64,000 nt of DNA, taken from positions 62,001 through 126,000 of the forward strand of contig NZ_JAEUWU010000002.1 in assembly GCF_019754945.1 (NCBI RefSeq), written 5' to 3'. The DNA is from Corynebacterium pseudokroppenstedtii. GTDB lineage: Bacteria; Actinomycetota; Actinomycetes; Mycobacteriales; Mycobacteriaceae. This document shows, piece by piece, positions 18,301 through 26,087 of the stretch. Position 1 is the first letter of the stretch, and the number at the start of each line of letters is the position of its first letter. The notes beneath the pieces are model-generated. The model ran no database searches. It was given only the letters and a program-made list of their open reading frames with translations, and had not been told where the DNA came from. The position numbers and the translations under genes are program-made.

Positions 18301-21300
18301 TGCCCGTGATCCACGCGGTGATGTGCGGGACGTGGGGGAAACCGGGGCGGAGAGTGTGGTGAGCTGGGATGAGTGTGTTGTGCTTACTTGCGATGGGGCC
18401 AGGTATGTGGCCGATTTCTAGCGTGATTGCTGGAATACCTGCTGAGGCGTTGTCGGAATAAGCGGCACGGAAGTTGGCTCGTTGCTCTTTAACACTAAGC
18501 AGGAGCGCTTCCATCTCTGTCCGCGAATCCGACAGCGAAGCAGTGACATAGCCCGGCGCGGCGAACCGGCCAACAACATCACGCGCGACCAGGTTTCCGG
18601 AATTCATGGTTTGGCCAGAGGCGGGAGCGGACGGTTGACGTAGCGCGCGGCTCAATACCATCGCGGTGAGAAACTCATCGCGATCGCCCGCCGACGCTAT
18701 CAGAGCAGCTGCGGTGAGAATGTCCTGGTCAGACAGGCCAAATTTCGTTCCAAGGTTATTGAGTAGAGCCTCCGCGAGTGACGGCTCGATCGTCGCTGTT
18801 GCCCGGGCGCGGCTGCTCGCCCACGGGAGTGCTGGGGCGGAGTGCCCACGCCACGAGGCATGGCGGCGCTGGCTACCGTCACCGCAGCCAGCCCGCTGCA
18901 CGAGCGCCTCAACAATGCCGATGAGCTGCGCAAACCCGTCGGCATCAACAACCGCACTGTGTACGCTCAGGCGCACACCACCGTCGACAGGCTCAAGAGC
19001 GAACGGCCGTCCCTCGGCAAGATCGACAGGCGCGCAAAAATCGTCGTCCTCGGCAGGGTGGCGTCGGATAATGAACTGCTCGGAACCGGCCGTATCCGCG
19101 TCCCACGTCGCAATGCTACGAAGAGCCGGGACATCCTCAGCCAGCTTCGTCGCACATGCGCGACACTCGTCGGCCTCCATGTCCAGGGCACACGGAATTA
19201 CGACCGACATAACCGGCTGATTGGGACCAGTGAAAGCCGATCGATCCATTCCCGACGGGGCGTCCACCACACCAAAGTCTGTCAGGATATTCGATTGCAA
19301 CTCCGGAGCACTGTGGGTATTTGTGCTGGTCGCGGGGGTCTGGGAGGTAGCTGGCGAGGCTGCGCTATTCGGCTCACCTGACGACGACCGACGCAACGAC
19401 GCAGCGATCTCGCCCAGGGGACGTCCGGACAAAATATCTGCCGGGCGGATCTCAAAGCCTTGCTTCTGCAACCGACCGGCCACCACCAGCGCGGTAATGG
19501 AATCTCCCCCCTGATTGATGAAATCCACGTCAAGGTCGGCGGACTGGCCCATGACGTCCTGGATCACGCGAGAAACAGCAAGTTCACGCGGTGTTTCGGG
19601 AGCCCGGAGGTCCGCGTCCGAACCCTGGTGGTCCCCACTGCCCTGGTGCTCGGCCGCGCGATCATTCGACATAGCGGACTGGTCAATCAGTTCGCGCAGT
19701 GCTCGACGGTCAATCTTTTCGGTTGACGTTCGCGGAATTTGCGGCACCGCAACAAGAGTTGACGGAACCATATAGTCCGGAAGAATCCGCGAGAGGTGCT
19801 GGCGCAACTCGGAAAGACGCTGCGTGATGTCATCAGTGTTCGCTTGGGGATCATCGGAATTGTCATTGGACGCGGGAGTGTTCCCGGCAACTCCCTCGAG
19901 AACAACTCCTGCCCGGATATTCACCGACGCCGCACCCACATGAGCGTGGCCATCCCCGGTTGACGTGTAGTTTTTCTCGTCGGGCCGAGGCGCATCGCCG
20001 GCGCCACGGGTAACCGCGACCGTGCCAGCTGCGTGAACACCCGGGAGACCAGCGAGTGCGCCGTCGATTTCCTCAAGTTCTACGCGATGCCCACGCACCT
20101 CGATTTGGTTATCCGCGCGGCCGATAAACGCCACCCCACGGCCCGGCACCCAGCGGACCCGGTCGCCGGTCCGGTACGCGGGAACGAGCACGTGGCCGTC
20201 GGAGCCGTCGGCTGTGACGTCGGCACGAGGACGGCTGGTGGTCGCGTCGGCACGGAAAAATGCGTGGGCCGTCGCGTCCGGATTATTCCTGTATCCCTGC
20301 GCGATCTGCTCCCCCATCAGCCACAATTCGCCTTCTTCGCCAGGGGGAACGATCTCGCCTGAGGCGTCGCAAATGCGAAGCGACATGCCGGGCACGGGCC
20401 AGCCCACCGTCACCGCGCCGGGTGTGATTCGTGCGCACAACGCGTCGACGGTCGCTTCCGACGGACCGTACATGTTCCAGCCGACGACGTGCTTGGCTGC
20501 GGCCACCTGGTCCCACAGCTGCTGCGGCATGGGTTCTCCGCCGAGCACAATGGCCCTGATCTGCGACTTTCGTGCGTCGAGCAGGGGAACGCCCGAGGCG
20601 AGCAACGCTCCGAAGAGCGAGGGGGTGGCGTCGATCATCGTGATGTCGTCACGACGGAGGCAGCGGTGGAAAGCCTCCCCATCGGCGACGGTGGAGCGGT
20701 TGTAGATCACGACGCGCACGCCGGCGAAGATCCACGAGAGCTGATCGATGGCAGCATCGAACGCGAACGATGCCGTGTGAGCGAGCGCGGCGGACGCCTG
20801 AGGCTGGGTGTTCGCGACATGGTCCAGCGTCTCTGGGAATAGCTGCGCGCGGTGGCCCGCGATCAAGTGCTCCACAGCGTGCCTGCTGACGTTCACGCCC
20901 TTCGGCAGCCCCGTCGTGCCGGAGGTGTACACGATGTAGGCCAAGTCGTCGGAGGATTCGGCCTCACCGGATTCGTTCGCGGGGTTGTGTGGTGAAACAT
21001 CCTGGTCCGTGACCTGTTTACCATCGTGGTGCTCTACAGGCTGAACGTCATCGAGCCTGGTCACCACAGCTGCGGCGGCACTATCTTTCATGATGAACGA
21101 ACGCCGGTCCTGCGGAGCGTCGTCGTCGATGACGACAAACGGGCGGTGCGCACGCAACGAAGCCAGAACCGCAATTGCCTGGGCTGCGCTCTTCGGCATA
21201 TCAATGGCGACGACGCCACTCTCGGGGCACGCCGACGCGATGGAATCCGCCAGCTGATCACACTGTTTTACCAGTTCAGAGCCAGTGTAAGTGGCTCCTG

Positions 21301-22963
21301 GGGAACTGGGCGAGGTTTCCGACGACTCCGGCACGCCGTCGGCTAGCACAACATGATCACCCCACCGCCGCGCAAGCAAATCGATCAGACTATCCAATGG
21401 CTCAATCGAGCCGCTAGAGGGATCGTCGGATGAAACGTCGGACAGCGACTCTCCATCCCACTGATCACGAAGAGCAGTCGGAATCCGTTCAGGGCGGATA
21501 CGTATCTCGGACGAAGCGGGCAAGGCAGTCTCAGCCTCCGACCGTCGGTCCAAACCTAACCCCACATTCACCACTGCCCGAATATCGGATAAGCGCTGAT
21601 GAACAACCTCCGGCGGGACATCTGCGACCGTCTCAAAACTCAGATCCACGCCACCAGACCGGCCCGGCGCGGCCACCATCACGAAGTTTTCCGGCGGGCC
21701 ACCCGCCACATTGCGGAGGTATCCTCGCGTCTTCCCGAACTTGAGGGCGGCGTCGAAAACCTTCAGGTTGGCGCCGATCCCGCGCAGGATCGAGGAATCT
21801 CCGTACGCCGTCGCCACCTCGGATCCCGGGAACCGCTGGTGTTCGCGCACGGTCCGCATTGTTTCCTCGACGGCGTGCGCGTTTTCGGGGAGCGTCGCTG
21901 CAAGGTCGATGGGCAACCGCACGGGCAGCATGTTGACCATCATCGCCGGAGTACGCCGCTGAGCTGCGGTTTTTCGTGCTGCGAACGGCATGGCCACCAC
22001 CAGTTCGTCGGCCTCTATTCCCTGCACGCGCCGCAAGTACACGCCGTATGCCGCCAACAGGGAGTCCACCCACGTGGTTCCGTGCCGCTGGGACGCCGCT
22101 TTCCACGCGTCTAGTTCGTCGGCGTCCACGGTGAGCACCGTTGTTCGGCTGGAACTCTCCGACCCCCCGATGAGCTCGTCCCGCCACTGCGTGCTGCCAA
22201 CCCCCGCGAGCGAGTCCTGCCACCACTGTGCATCGCGGTCCCGGTTGTCCGACTCATGGTATTCACGATCTTCCTTAACGACGCTGGTCAACGCGCTAAA
22301 TTTCGCCTGCCGTGCTTTTTTACCGCCCGTGAGCTCGGTGTAGTGGGCAGCGGTGCGTCGGGCCAGGGTCATGGACGCGTAACCGTCGACAATGAGGTGG
22401 TGATACAGCTGGATGATCCACACGCGACGGCGATCCAGGCGAAGGACCTCGAAATGGCACAGCGGGCGATCGACGAGGCCCGCCCACGCCTCGGCGCACC
22501 GGGCTTTCGCGGCGTCAACATAGGCGTTCGCGGCGGGCTCGGGTGAGGGGTGAGCGCGCAGGTCGTGAACGGGGATAGTGATGTATTGCCCGGGCGCGGC
22601 GTCGATCACCCTTTGACGTGGGGAGTCGTCGGCAGGAACAGCGCCAGCGTCCTTTCCCGCCGAATCGTCGGCACGAACGTCCGTCGCGCTCTCCCCTAGG
22701 CTGCTCTCCCCTCGTCGGAACTGGAGACGCAGCGTTTCAGCCTCCGCGATCGTCTGATGCAACGCCTGAACAACGTCGGCAACCGAAATATCCGGCTGAG
22801 AATCCGTCGGGTCGAGCTCCATCACCTCGCCAACGACGTAATACGGCGAACTCGGATCCAGTGACTGCGCGTTCCAAATCCCCATCTGCGCTGCGGTCAG
22901 AGGGAACCAGTCCGGAGAGGTCGGATTATCAGGGTCACTCGAACGCACCGAATCAAAGGTCAT
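15359..22963 (-). CDS. Siderophore NRPS: C-A-T-(degenerate E/C)-C-T-TE
   Basis: A 2534-residue synthetase. C1 at ~18-470 (HHLIVDG 188-194); A1 at ~525-1095 (SGTTG 681-685; FDAAID 735-740; a variable insert ~985-1050); T1 at ~1120-1195 (GGDS, Ser1155); a condensation/epimerisation-like domain at ~1225-1610 whose HHxxxDG reads HSAVVDADG (1335-1343) and is probably inactive; C2 at ~1640-2105 (HHILTDG 1776-1782); T2 at ~2175-2245 (LGVHS, Ser2210); thioesterase at ~2285-2534 (GFSFG with Ser2361, Asp2393, His2513). Module 2 has no adenylation domain; the free adenylation protein at 24171-26087 is the obvious supplier. C1 would accept DHB from the free carrier protein, and TE would release or oligomerise the product. 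The ATG has no Shine-Dalgarno but a TAGCCT box 6 bases upstream. Confidence 0.92.
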   Translation of the reverse strand: MTFDSVRSSDPDNPTSPDWFPLTAAQMGIWNAQSLDPSSPYYVVGEVMELDPTDSQPDISVADVVQALHQTIAEAETLRLQFRRGESSLGESATDVRADDSAGKDAGAVPADDSPRQRVIDAAPGQYITIPVHDLRAHPSPEPAANAYVDAAKARCAEAWAGLVDRPLCHFEVLRLDRRRVWIIQLYHHLIVDGYASMTLARRTAAHYTELTGGKKARQAKFSALTSVVKEDREYHESDNRDRDAQWWQDSLAGVGSTQWRDELIGGSESSSRTTVLTVDADELDAWKAASQRHGTTWVDSLLAAYGVYLRRVQGIEADELVVAMPFAARKTAAQRRTPAMMVNMLPVRLPIDLAATLPENAHAVEETMRTVREHQRFPGSEVATAYGDSSILRGIGANLKVFDAALKFGKTRGYLRNVAGGPPENFVMVAAPGRSGGVDLSFETVADVPPEVVHQRLSDIRAVVNVGLGLDRRSEAETALPASSEIRIRPERIPTALRDQWDGESLSDVSSDDPSSGSIEPLDSLIDLLARRWGDHVVLADGVPESSETSPSSPGATYTGSELVKQCDQLADSIASACPESGVVAIDMPKSAAQAIAVLASLRAHRPFVVIDDDAPQDRRSFIMKDSAAAAVVTRLDDVQPVEHHDGKQVTDQDVSPHNPANESGEAESSDDLAYIVYTSGTTGLPKGVNVSRHAVEHLIAGHRAQLFPETLDHVANTQPQASAALAHTASFAFDAAIDQLSWIFAGVRVVIYNRSTVADGEAFHRCLRRDDITMIDATPSLFGALLASGVPLLDARKSQIRAIVLGGEPMPQQLWDQVAAAKHVVGWNMYGPSEATVDALCARITPGAVTVGWPVPGMSLRICDASGEIVPPGEEGELWLMGEQIAQGYRNNPDATAHAFFRADATTSRPRADVTADGSDGHVLVPAYRTGDRVRWVPGRGVAFIGRADNQIEVRGHRVELEEIDGALAGLPGVHAAGTVAVTRGAGDAPRPDEKNYTSTGDGHAHVGAASVNIRAGVVLEGVAGNTPASNDNSDDPQANTDDITQRLSELRQHLSRILPDYMVPSTLVAVPQIPRTSTEKIDRRALRELIDQSAMSNDRAAEHQGSGDHQGSDADLRAPETPRELAVSRVIQDVMGQSADLDVDFINQGGDSITALVVAGRLQKQGFEIRPADILSGRPLGEIAASLRRSSSGEPNSAASPATSQTPATSTNTHSAPELQSNILTDFGVVDAPSGMDRSAFTGPNQPVMSVVIPCALDMEADECRACATKLAEDVPALRSIATWDADTAGSEQFIIRRHPAEDDDFCAPVDLAEGRPFALEPVDGGVRLSVHSAVVDADGFAQLIGIVEALVQRAGCGDGSQRRHASWRGHSAPALPWASSRARATATIEPSLAEALLNNLGTKFGLSDQDILTAAALIASAGDRDEFLTAMVLSRALRQPSAPASGQTMNSGNLVARDVVGRFAAPGYVTASLSDSRTEMEALLLSVKEQRANFRAAYSDNASAGIPAITLEIGHIPGPIASKHNTLIPAHHTLRPGFPHVPHITAWITGTDSDTNTPDPHTAPVGNDRGTPSLSITVDAETDDRAQQLVDGVVKALTDLAVFGLSAEGSASPSDCLAPVTSADIEHWQRRFGPLQNVYGLSPLQEGLLYQALDSRERDHYVIAASMAVEGPVEPELLRATFEAVMDRQDVLKAAFDYETLDRPVHVIPRTPRWQWSVIDARWLPSRVQSSLIDDVLDRMASRQLDVTRGNMVAATLVRLGNRRSQLVLGNHHILTDGWSTTILLRELMHVYNRAAELLASGNDGDGEDTLSRAIATAIAELPLRYPYGQFAEDMQPRVKADTELWIDHVAGLDHASRVMDALTPTAEPDAPESATTDEDSGEEHCIVQLSDQQKADLSRCARTVGVTPNTLIQTAWACVVAALTGHDDAVFGVVTSGRPSELDGIDNTIGLFINTLPVRVDLRGNSLASVLRSHARAQAELADHTSASLADIERRVGESRGEAPQSGPLFDSLVVYDNFPDEFSEIDTQSGALPDSDDRVAASRGIRIAGLTTRGETQYPLTVIHPPGGPFDLALAYQPGVVSQQVAQTLADALRATFSWCASIADVGSPESLRAIRDEIAPMLDNIRRRPGQNADDRSIQDHDDEPTSDLPTSEPTTSNQPNAETERPDQDSQLLRDICEDIAGLLNRPEVDPDVAFEDLGVHSLMAVRLMGKLRKRGHKLDIQTIVEAGSPRGIVRAIEGDSPQPSASRPAASQETQPQTTQPTDTRDHDSRPPWMVTLKEGKGRPLFCFHAIDGSVFSYQGLAEYLTTDRPVIGIQFPANITGPISWDKAVDLYASAIRDYQPEGPYTFVGFSFGATIAHAVSARLSQQRSTATGSVVDLLVVLDAYPARAGMTPPPIPDDLNIDLLSDITGFSAHELRADDALRDRSECSVRACARWMGEVSETPVRGVVKKVVLITAENAPIVRNTSGVVERPKPDQQTKWNPVEAWENTGVELRTHSLPLDHGGLASLAGWKQSAPTLGEELE

Positions 22964-22975
22964 AGCGTTAGGCTA
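22964..22975 (-). promoter_or_regulatory. Possible leaderless -10 box with DtxR half-site at the NRPS start
   Basis: On the minus strand TAGCCT (complement of 22970-22975) lies 6 bases before the NRPS ATG. The same bases on the plus strand form TTAGGCTA (22968-22975), a DtxR half-site; the full 19-mer matches the consensus only about 12 of 19. It lies in the 69-base gap shared with the divergent carrier-protein gene. Suggestive only. Confidence 0.4.
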
Positions 22976-23032
22976 CACTGCTCAAAAGATAAACAAACAA
23001 GCAGCTAGAGAGAAGAAAATGAGGAGCCAACC

Positions 23033-23290
23033 ATGAGTGCAGCTAACCCACCGCTGAGTCCCCAAATCTTTGCCGACGAACTCCACACCCGCGTTGCCTC
23101 GGCGATCGGAATCCCCGCTGACACGCTGGAAACCGACGCCGACCTCACCGACCTGGGGCTGGATTCGGTGCGCATTATCGACATCGTCGAGTGGGCGCGG
23201 CGCCAAGGGTGGGATGCCGAGTTTGCCGACCTTATCGAGGATCCCACTCTCGACGCGTGGGTGGACGCTTTCGAAGAGAGCGACGAATGA
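23033..23290 (+). CDS. Free-standing aryl carrier protein
   Basis: An 85-residue acyl/aryl carrier protein with the phosphopantetheine site LGLDSVRIID; the Ser is about residue 46. It fits the ArCP domain that is fused to isochorismatase in E. coli EntB and is missing from the isochorismatase here. The EntE-type ligase should load 2,3-DHB on it for the first condensation domain of the NRPS. It is divergent from the NRPS gene and overlaps the next gene by 4 bases (ATGA), so the two are translationally coupled. The N-terminus could also start at an internal codon, but this ATG is the only good one. Confidence 0.88.
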   Translation: MSAANPPLSPQIFADELHTRVASAIGIPADTLETDADLTDLGLDSVRIIDIVEWARRQGWDAEFADLIEDPTLDAWVDAFEESDE

Positions 23291-24132
23291 TGGCGGGGAT
23301 GAGTACGTCTGATCAGGGTGCCGGCGGAGACGCTACCGGCGAAGGCACTCCCCGCCATTGTGTGGTCACGGGGGCGCTGGGCGGCATCGGTGCTGCCGTT
23401 GTTACCGCCGCGAAGAACGCAGGGTATCGCGTGACCGCAGTGGACCAGGTGCCTCACGGACACGGCGCGGGTGCGGATGGTGACATGGCCGGCGTCGATA
23501 ATAAACCCGCTGACCTGCACATTGATTATGTCCTCGACGTCACCGACGCGGAGGCCGCGCGCACCACGATCGACCGCATCGAGGCCGACCGGGGACCCAT
23601 CGATGTGCTGATTCACACGGCCGGGATTTTGCGTGCCGACGCCGCGCTCGACGGCGACACCGACGCCATGCGCGCGAGTTTCGAGGTCAACATGTTCGGC
23701 GCTGCCCACGTGTGCGCACCCGTTGCCCAGCGCATGTGCGAGAGGAAACGCGGCGCCATTGTTGTTGTCTCCTCCAACGCGGGGACGACTCCGCGCGCGG
23801 CCATGGGGTCCTACGGTGCGTCGAAAGCAGCGATCACCGCGTGGGCCCGCAACCTCGGCCTGGAGTGCGCACCACACGGCGTGCGCGTGAATGTCGTCTC
23901 CCCCGGTTCCACTAATACCCCCATGCTGCGGGGAATGTGGCCTGCCGGGGAGGACCGCTCCGCCGACGTTATCGCTGGCACGCCCGACCAGTATCGGCTC
24001 GGGATCCCCCTGCAGCGGCTAGCGCAACCGGAGGACATCGCCGGGGCCTGTCTGTATCTCGCCTCCGACAGCGCCCGCCACATTGTCATGCACGATCTTC
24101 GTGTCGACGGCGGAGCGACGCTGGATAGCTAG
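23287..24132 (+). CDS. entA: 2,3-dihydro-2,3-dihydroxybenzoate dehydrogenase (EntA-type)
   Basis: A 281-residue short-chain dehydrogenase. It would oxidise 2,3-dihydro-DHB to 2,3-DHB with NAD+, the last step of DHB synthesis. After a Gly/Asp-rich N-terminus comes the cofactor motif TGALGGIG (about residues 24-31), the catalytic VVSSNAG and YGASK (Tyr-x-x-x-Lys), and SPGSTNTPMLRGMW, a typical EntA/DhbA segment. An insertion after beta-2 makes it about 30 residues longer than E. coli EntA. The start is taken at 23287, overlapping the carrier-protein stop by ATGA with a GAAGAGAG ribosome site inside that gene; ATGs at 23290 and 23299 are alternatives. A small GGGGT/ACCCC hairpin lies just past the stop, between this gene and the convergent adenylation gene. 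Confidence 0.9.
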   Translation: MMAGMSTSDQGAGGDATGEGTPRHCVVTGALGGIGAAVVTAAKNAGYRVTAVDQVPHGHGAGADGDMAGVDNKPADLHIDYVLDVTDAEAARTTIDRIEADRGPIDVLIHTAGILRADAALDGDTDAMRASFEVNMFGAAHVCAPVAQRMCERKRGAIVVVSSNAGTTPRAAMGSYGASKAAITAWARNLGLECAPHGVRVNVVSPGSTNTPMLRGMWPAGEDRSADVIAGTPDQYRLGIPLQRLAQPEDIAGACLYLASDSARHIVMHDLRVDGGATLDS

Positions 24133-24170
24133 GGGTTTTCTACACCCCGTCGTGGATGACGTGCCACTTT

Positions 24171-26087
24171 CTACGCCCCGCCCGAATTCGCCGAGCTCAC
24201 CGCATTCACGCGGGCAATAAGCGCCCGTCTGTCGATCTTCCCATGATCATTGTGCGGAAGTTCCGTCATGACGACGAGGACGCTGGGCACCATGTACTCA
24301 GGCACCAGCGTTGCCAATTCGGCTTTCACCCGTTGCGAAATAGTCGTGTGACCAGCGGTGTCACCACCGTCACTGGCGGTCGCGCCCTCTGAAACAACGA
24401 TCCCGCCGACAAGCGTGGCCTCTCCCCCGGTGCGATCCACAGCCACCGCGGCATCACTCACCATGTCGAGGCGTCGCAAATGAGTTTCCACATCGCCCAG
24501 CTCGACTCGGTTGCCACGAATTTTCACCTGGTCACCGATGCGGCCTTCAAAACGAAGCATCCCGCGCTTATCGCGCGACATGACGTCGCCCGTGCGGTAC
24601 ATGGTCCCGCCGTCGCGGTCCGGATGCGGGCTGGGCACGAACGCCTCCGCCGTCACCTCCGGATTGTTGAAGTACCCCGCGCCCACTTGGGCACCCGCGA
24701 TGCAGAGCTCGCCGGACTGACTATCGGGGACCTCGTTCATGTTCTCATCGACGACGTAAAACACGACGTTATCCTCCGGCCAGCCGACCAGAGTTCCGCC
24801 TGTGGAGGATTCTTCATTCGTCGGGTTATCCGTCGCGGACTGGTCTATCCCGGCGCGGGAATTATCGTCGTGTGTGCTTGGATCCGCCCATGCTTCGGCA
24901 GCCGAAAGGACTCGAGCGTGGTCGCTATCAGCGGTGGGCTCGCTGTCGGGAGTCCCCGCGCTGTCGGTAGCAGCGCCCGAATACGGGCGGGAGAAGTCCA
25001 CCCACGCCACGTCCATTGCGGTTTCCGACGGGCCGTAGAGCCCCAACAGCCGACTCGGGAGCACCGCCTGCGCACGTTCCACCAGGTCATTCGGGACGGC
25101 CTCGCCACCTAACAACACGTGCCGCAGGCTGGCGAACTGTTCGTAACCCAGGCCGACGTCGTCAAGGACATCGAACATGACCCTGAGCATGCTCGGGACC
25201 ATCGACAGCGTCGTCACGGAATACGTTTCGATCATGTCGCCCAGGGCGAAGGGATCACCGGGGAACCAGCCCTGGCCGGGGATGACGATCCGGCCGGCGC
25301 AGGCCAGCGGGCACAGCAGCTCTGCGACGCCGACGTCGAAACCGATCGGCGCTTTGTGCAGCATCCGCAGTTCACCAGCGCTGGCCGACGAATCTGCGTC
25401 CTGCCCGAGCTTCGCATCTTGTCCCAGCGTGCGGACCACCCACTGCAAGTGCGAGGCCACCGCCCGGTGAGGGTTCACCGCCCCCTTCGGATTGCCCGTC
25501 GTGCCAGACGTGTAAATCAGGTAGCACGGATCGTCTGGCAAGAGTTCGCGAGTGCGATCACTAGCGCGAAATTCTTCCCTGTGGCGGGTGCCATCGGACG
25601 AAAAGTACTCATCCGGACGACGAAGTTCCCAGGTCGGAGGGTTACTCGTTGACACATTATTCGTCTGCGCATTACTCGTCGGCACGGATACTTCACCAAG
25701 CCCAATCACGACGTCGGGCTGGCAATCATTCACGATGTAGCTAATGCGCTCAGCCGGGTAGCTCGCGTCTACTGGCACGTAGGCGGCCCCCGCGCGGAGA
25801 ACACCCACCATGACGCTGGGGAGCCAGGGGCTCCGGCCAGAAAGCACCACGACGCGATCGCCGGGGCCCACACCTCGATGGCGAAGTTCCCACGCCACCA
25901 CATTCGCGTGGCTATCGACGTCGTCGTAGCTCAAAGTCAGCTCGCTGCCGTCGTCGCGGAAACCGTGAACGGCGGGCTGCTCGCGGTGGTGGTGAATGGT
26001 CTGGTCAATCATCACATCGACCGTCGAGGGATCGATCTCTACTGACGGACCGAACGCCCAAGGTGAACTAGCCGACATGAATCTCAT
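24171..26087 (-). CDS. Stand-alone NRPS adenylation protein (no carrier domain)
   Basis: A 638-residue adenylation enzyme with all core motifs: LSYDDVDSHAN, YIPV-like YVPVDASYP, P-loop SGTTG (193-197), FDVGVAE (Asp251, the amino-group-binding Asp of amino-acid adenylating domains), LYGPSETA, YRTGD, and the C-terminal NDHGKIDRRAL Lys. It ends right after that Lys, so there is no thiolation domain. A poorly conserved Ser/Asp/Thr insert lies at ~375-435. Because NRPS module 2 lacks an A domain and this gene follows the lysine hydroxylase with an 11-20-base overlap, it most likely activates N6-acyl-N6-hydroxylysine (or lysine) and loads T2 in trans. The start may be 26087 or 26078; both have GA-rich upstream sequence. 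Confidence 0.88.
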   Translation of the reverse strand: MRFMSASSPWAFGPSVEIDPSTVDVMIDQTIHHHREQPAVHGFRDDGSELTLSYDDVDSHANVVAWELRHRGVGPGDRVVVLSGRSPWLPSVMVGVLRAGAAYVPVDASYPAERISYIVNDCQPDVVIGLGEVSVPTSNAQTNNVSTSNPPTWELRRPDEYFSSDGTRHREEFRASDRTRELLPDDPCYLIYTSGTTGNPKGAVNPHRAVASHLQWVVRTLGQDAKLGQDADSSASAGELRMLHKAPIGFDVGVAELLCPLACAGRIVIPGQGWFPGDPFALGDMIETYSVTTLSMVPSMLRVMFDVLDDVGLGYEQFASLRHVLLGGEAVPNDLVERAQAVLPSRLLGLYGPSETAMDVAWVDFSRPYSGAATDSAGTPDSEPTADSDHARVLSAAEAWADPSTHDDNSRAGIDQSATDNPTNEESSTGGTLVGWPEDNVVFYVVDENMNEVPDSQSGELCIAGAQVGAGYFNNPEVTAEAFVPSPHPDRDGGTMYRTGDVMSRDKRGMLRFEGRIGDQVKIRGNRVELGDVETHLRRLDMVSDAAVAVDRTGGEATLVGGIVVSEGATASDGGDTAGHTTISQRVKAELATLVPEYMVPSVLVVMTELPHNDHGKIDRRALIARVNAVSSANSGGA

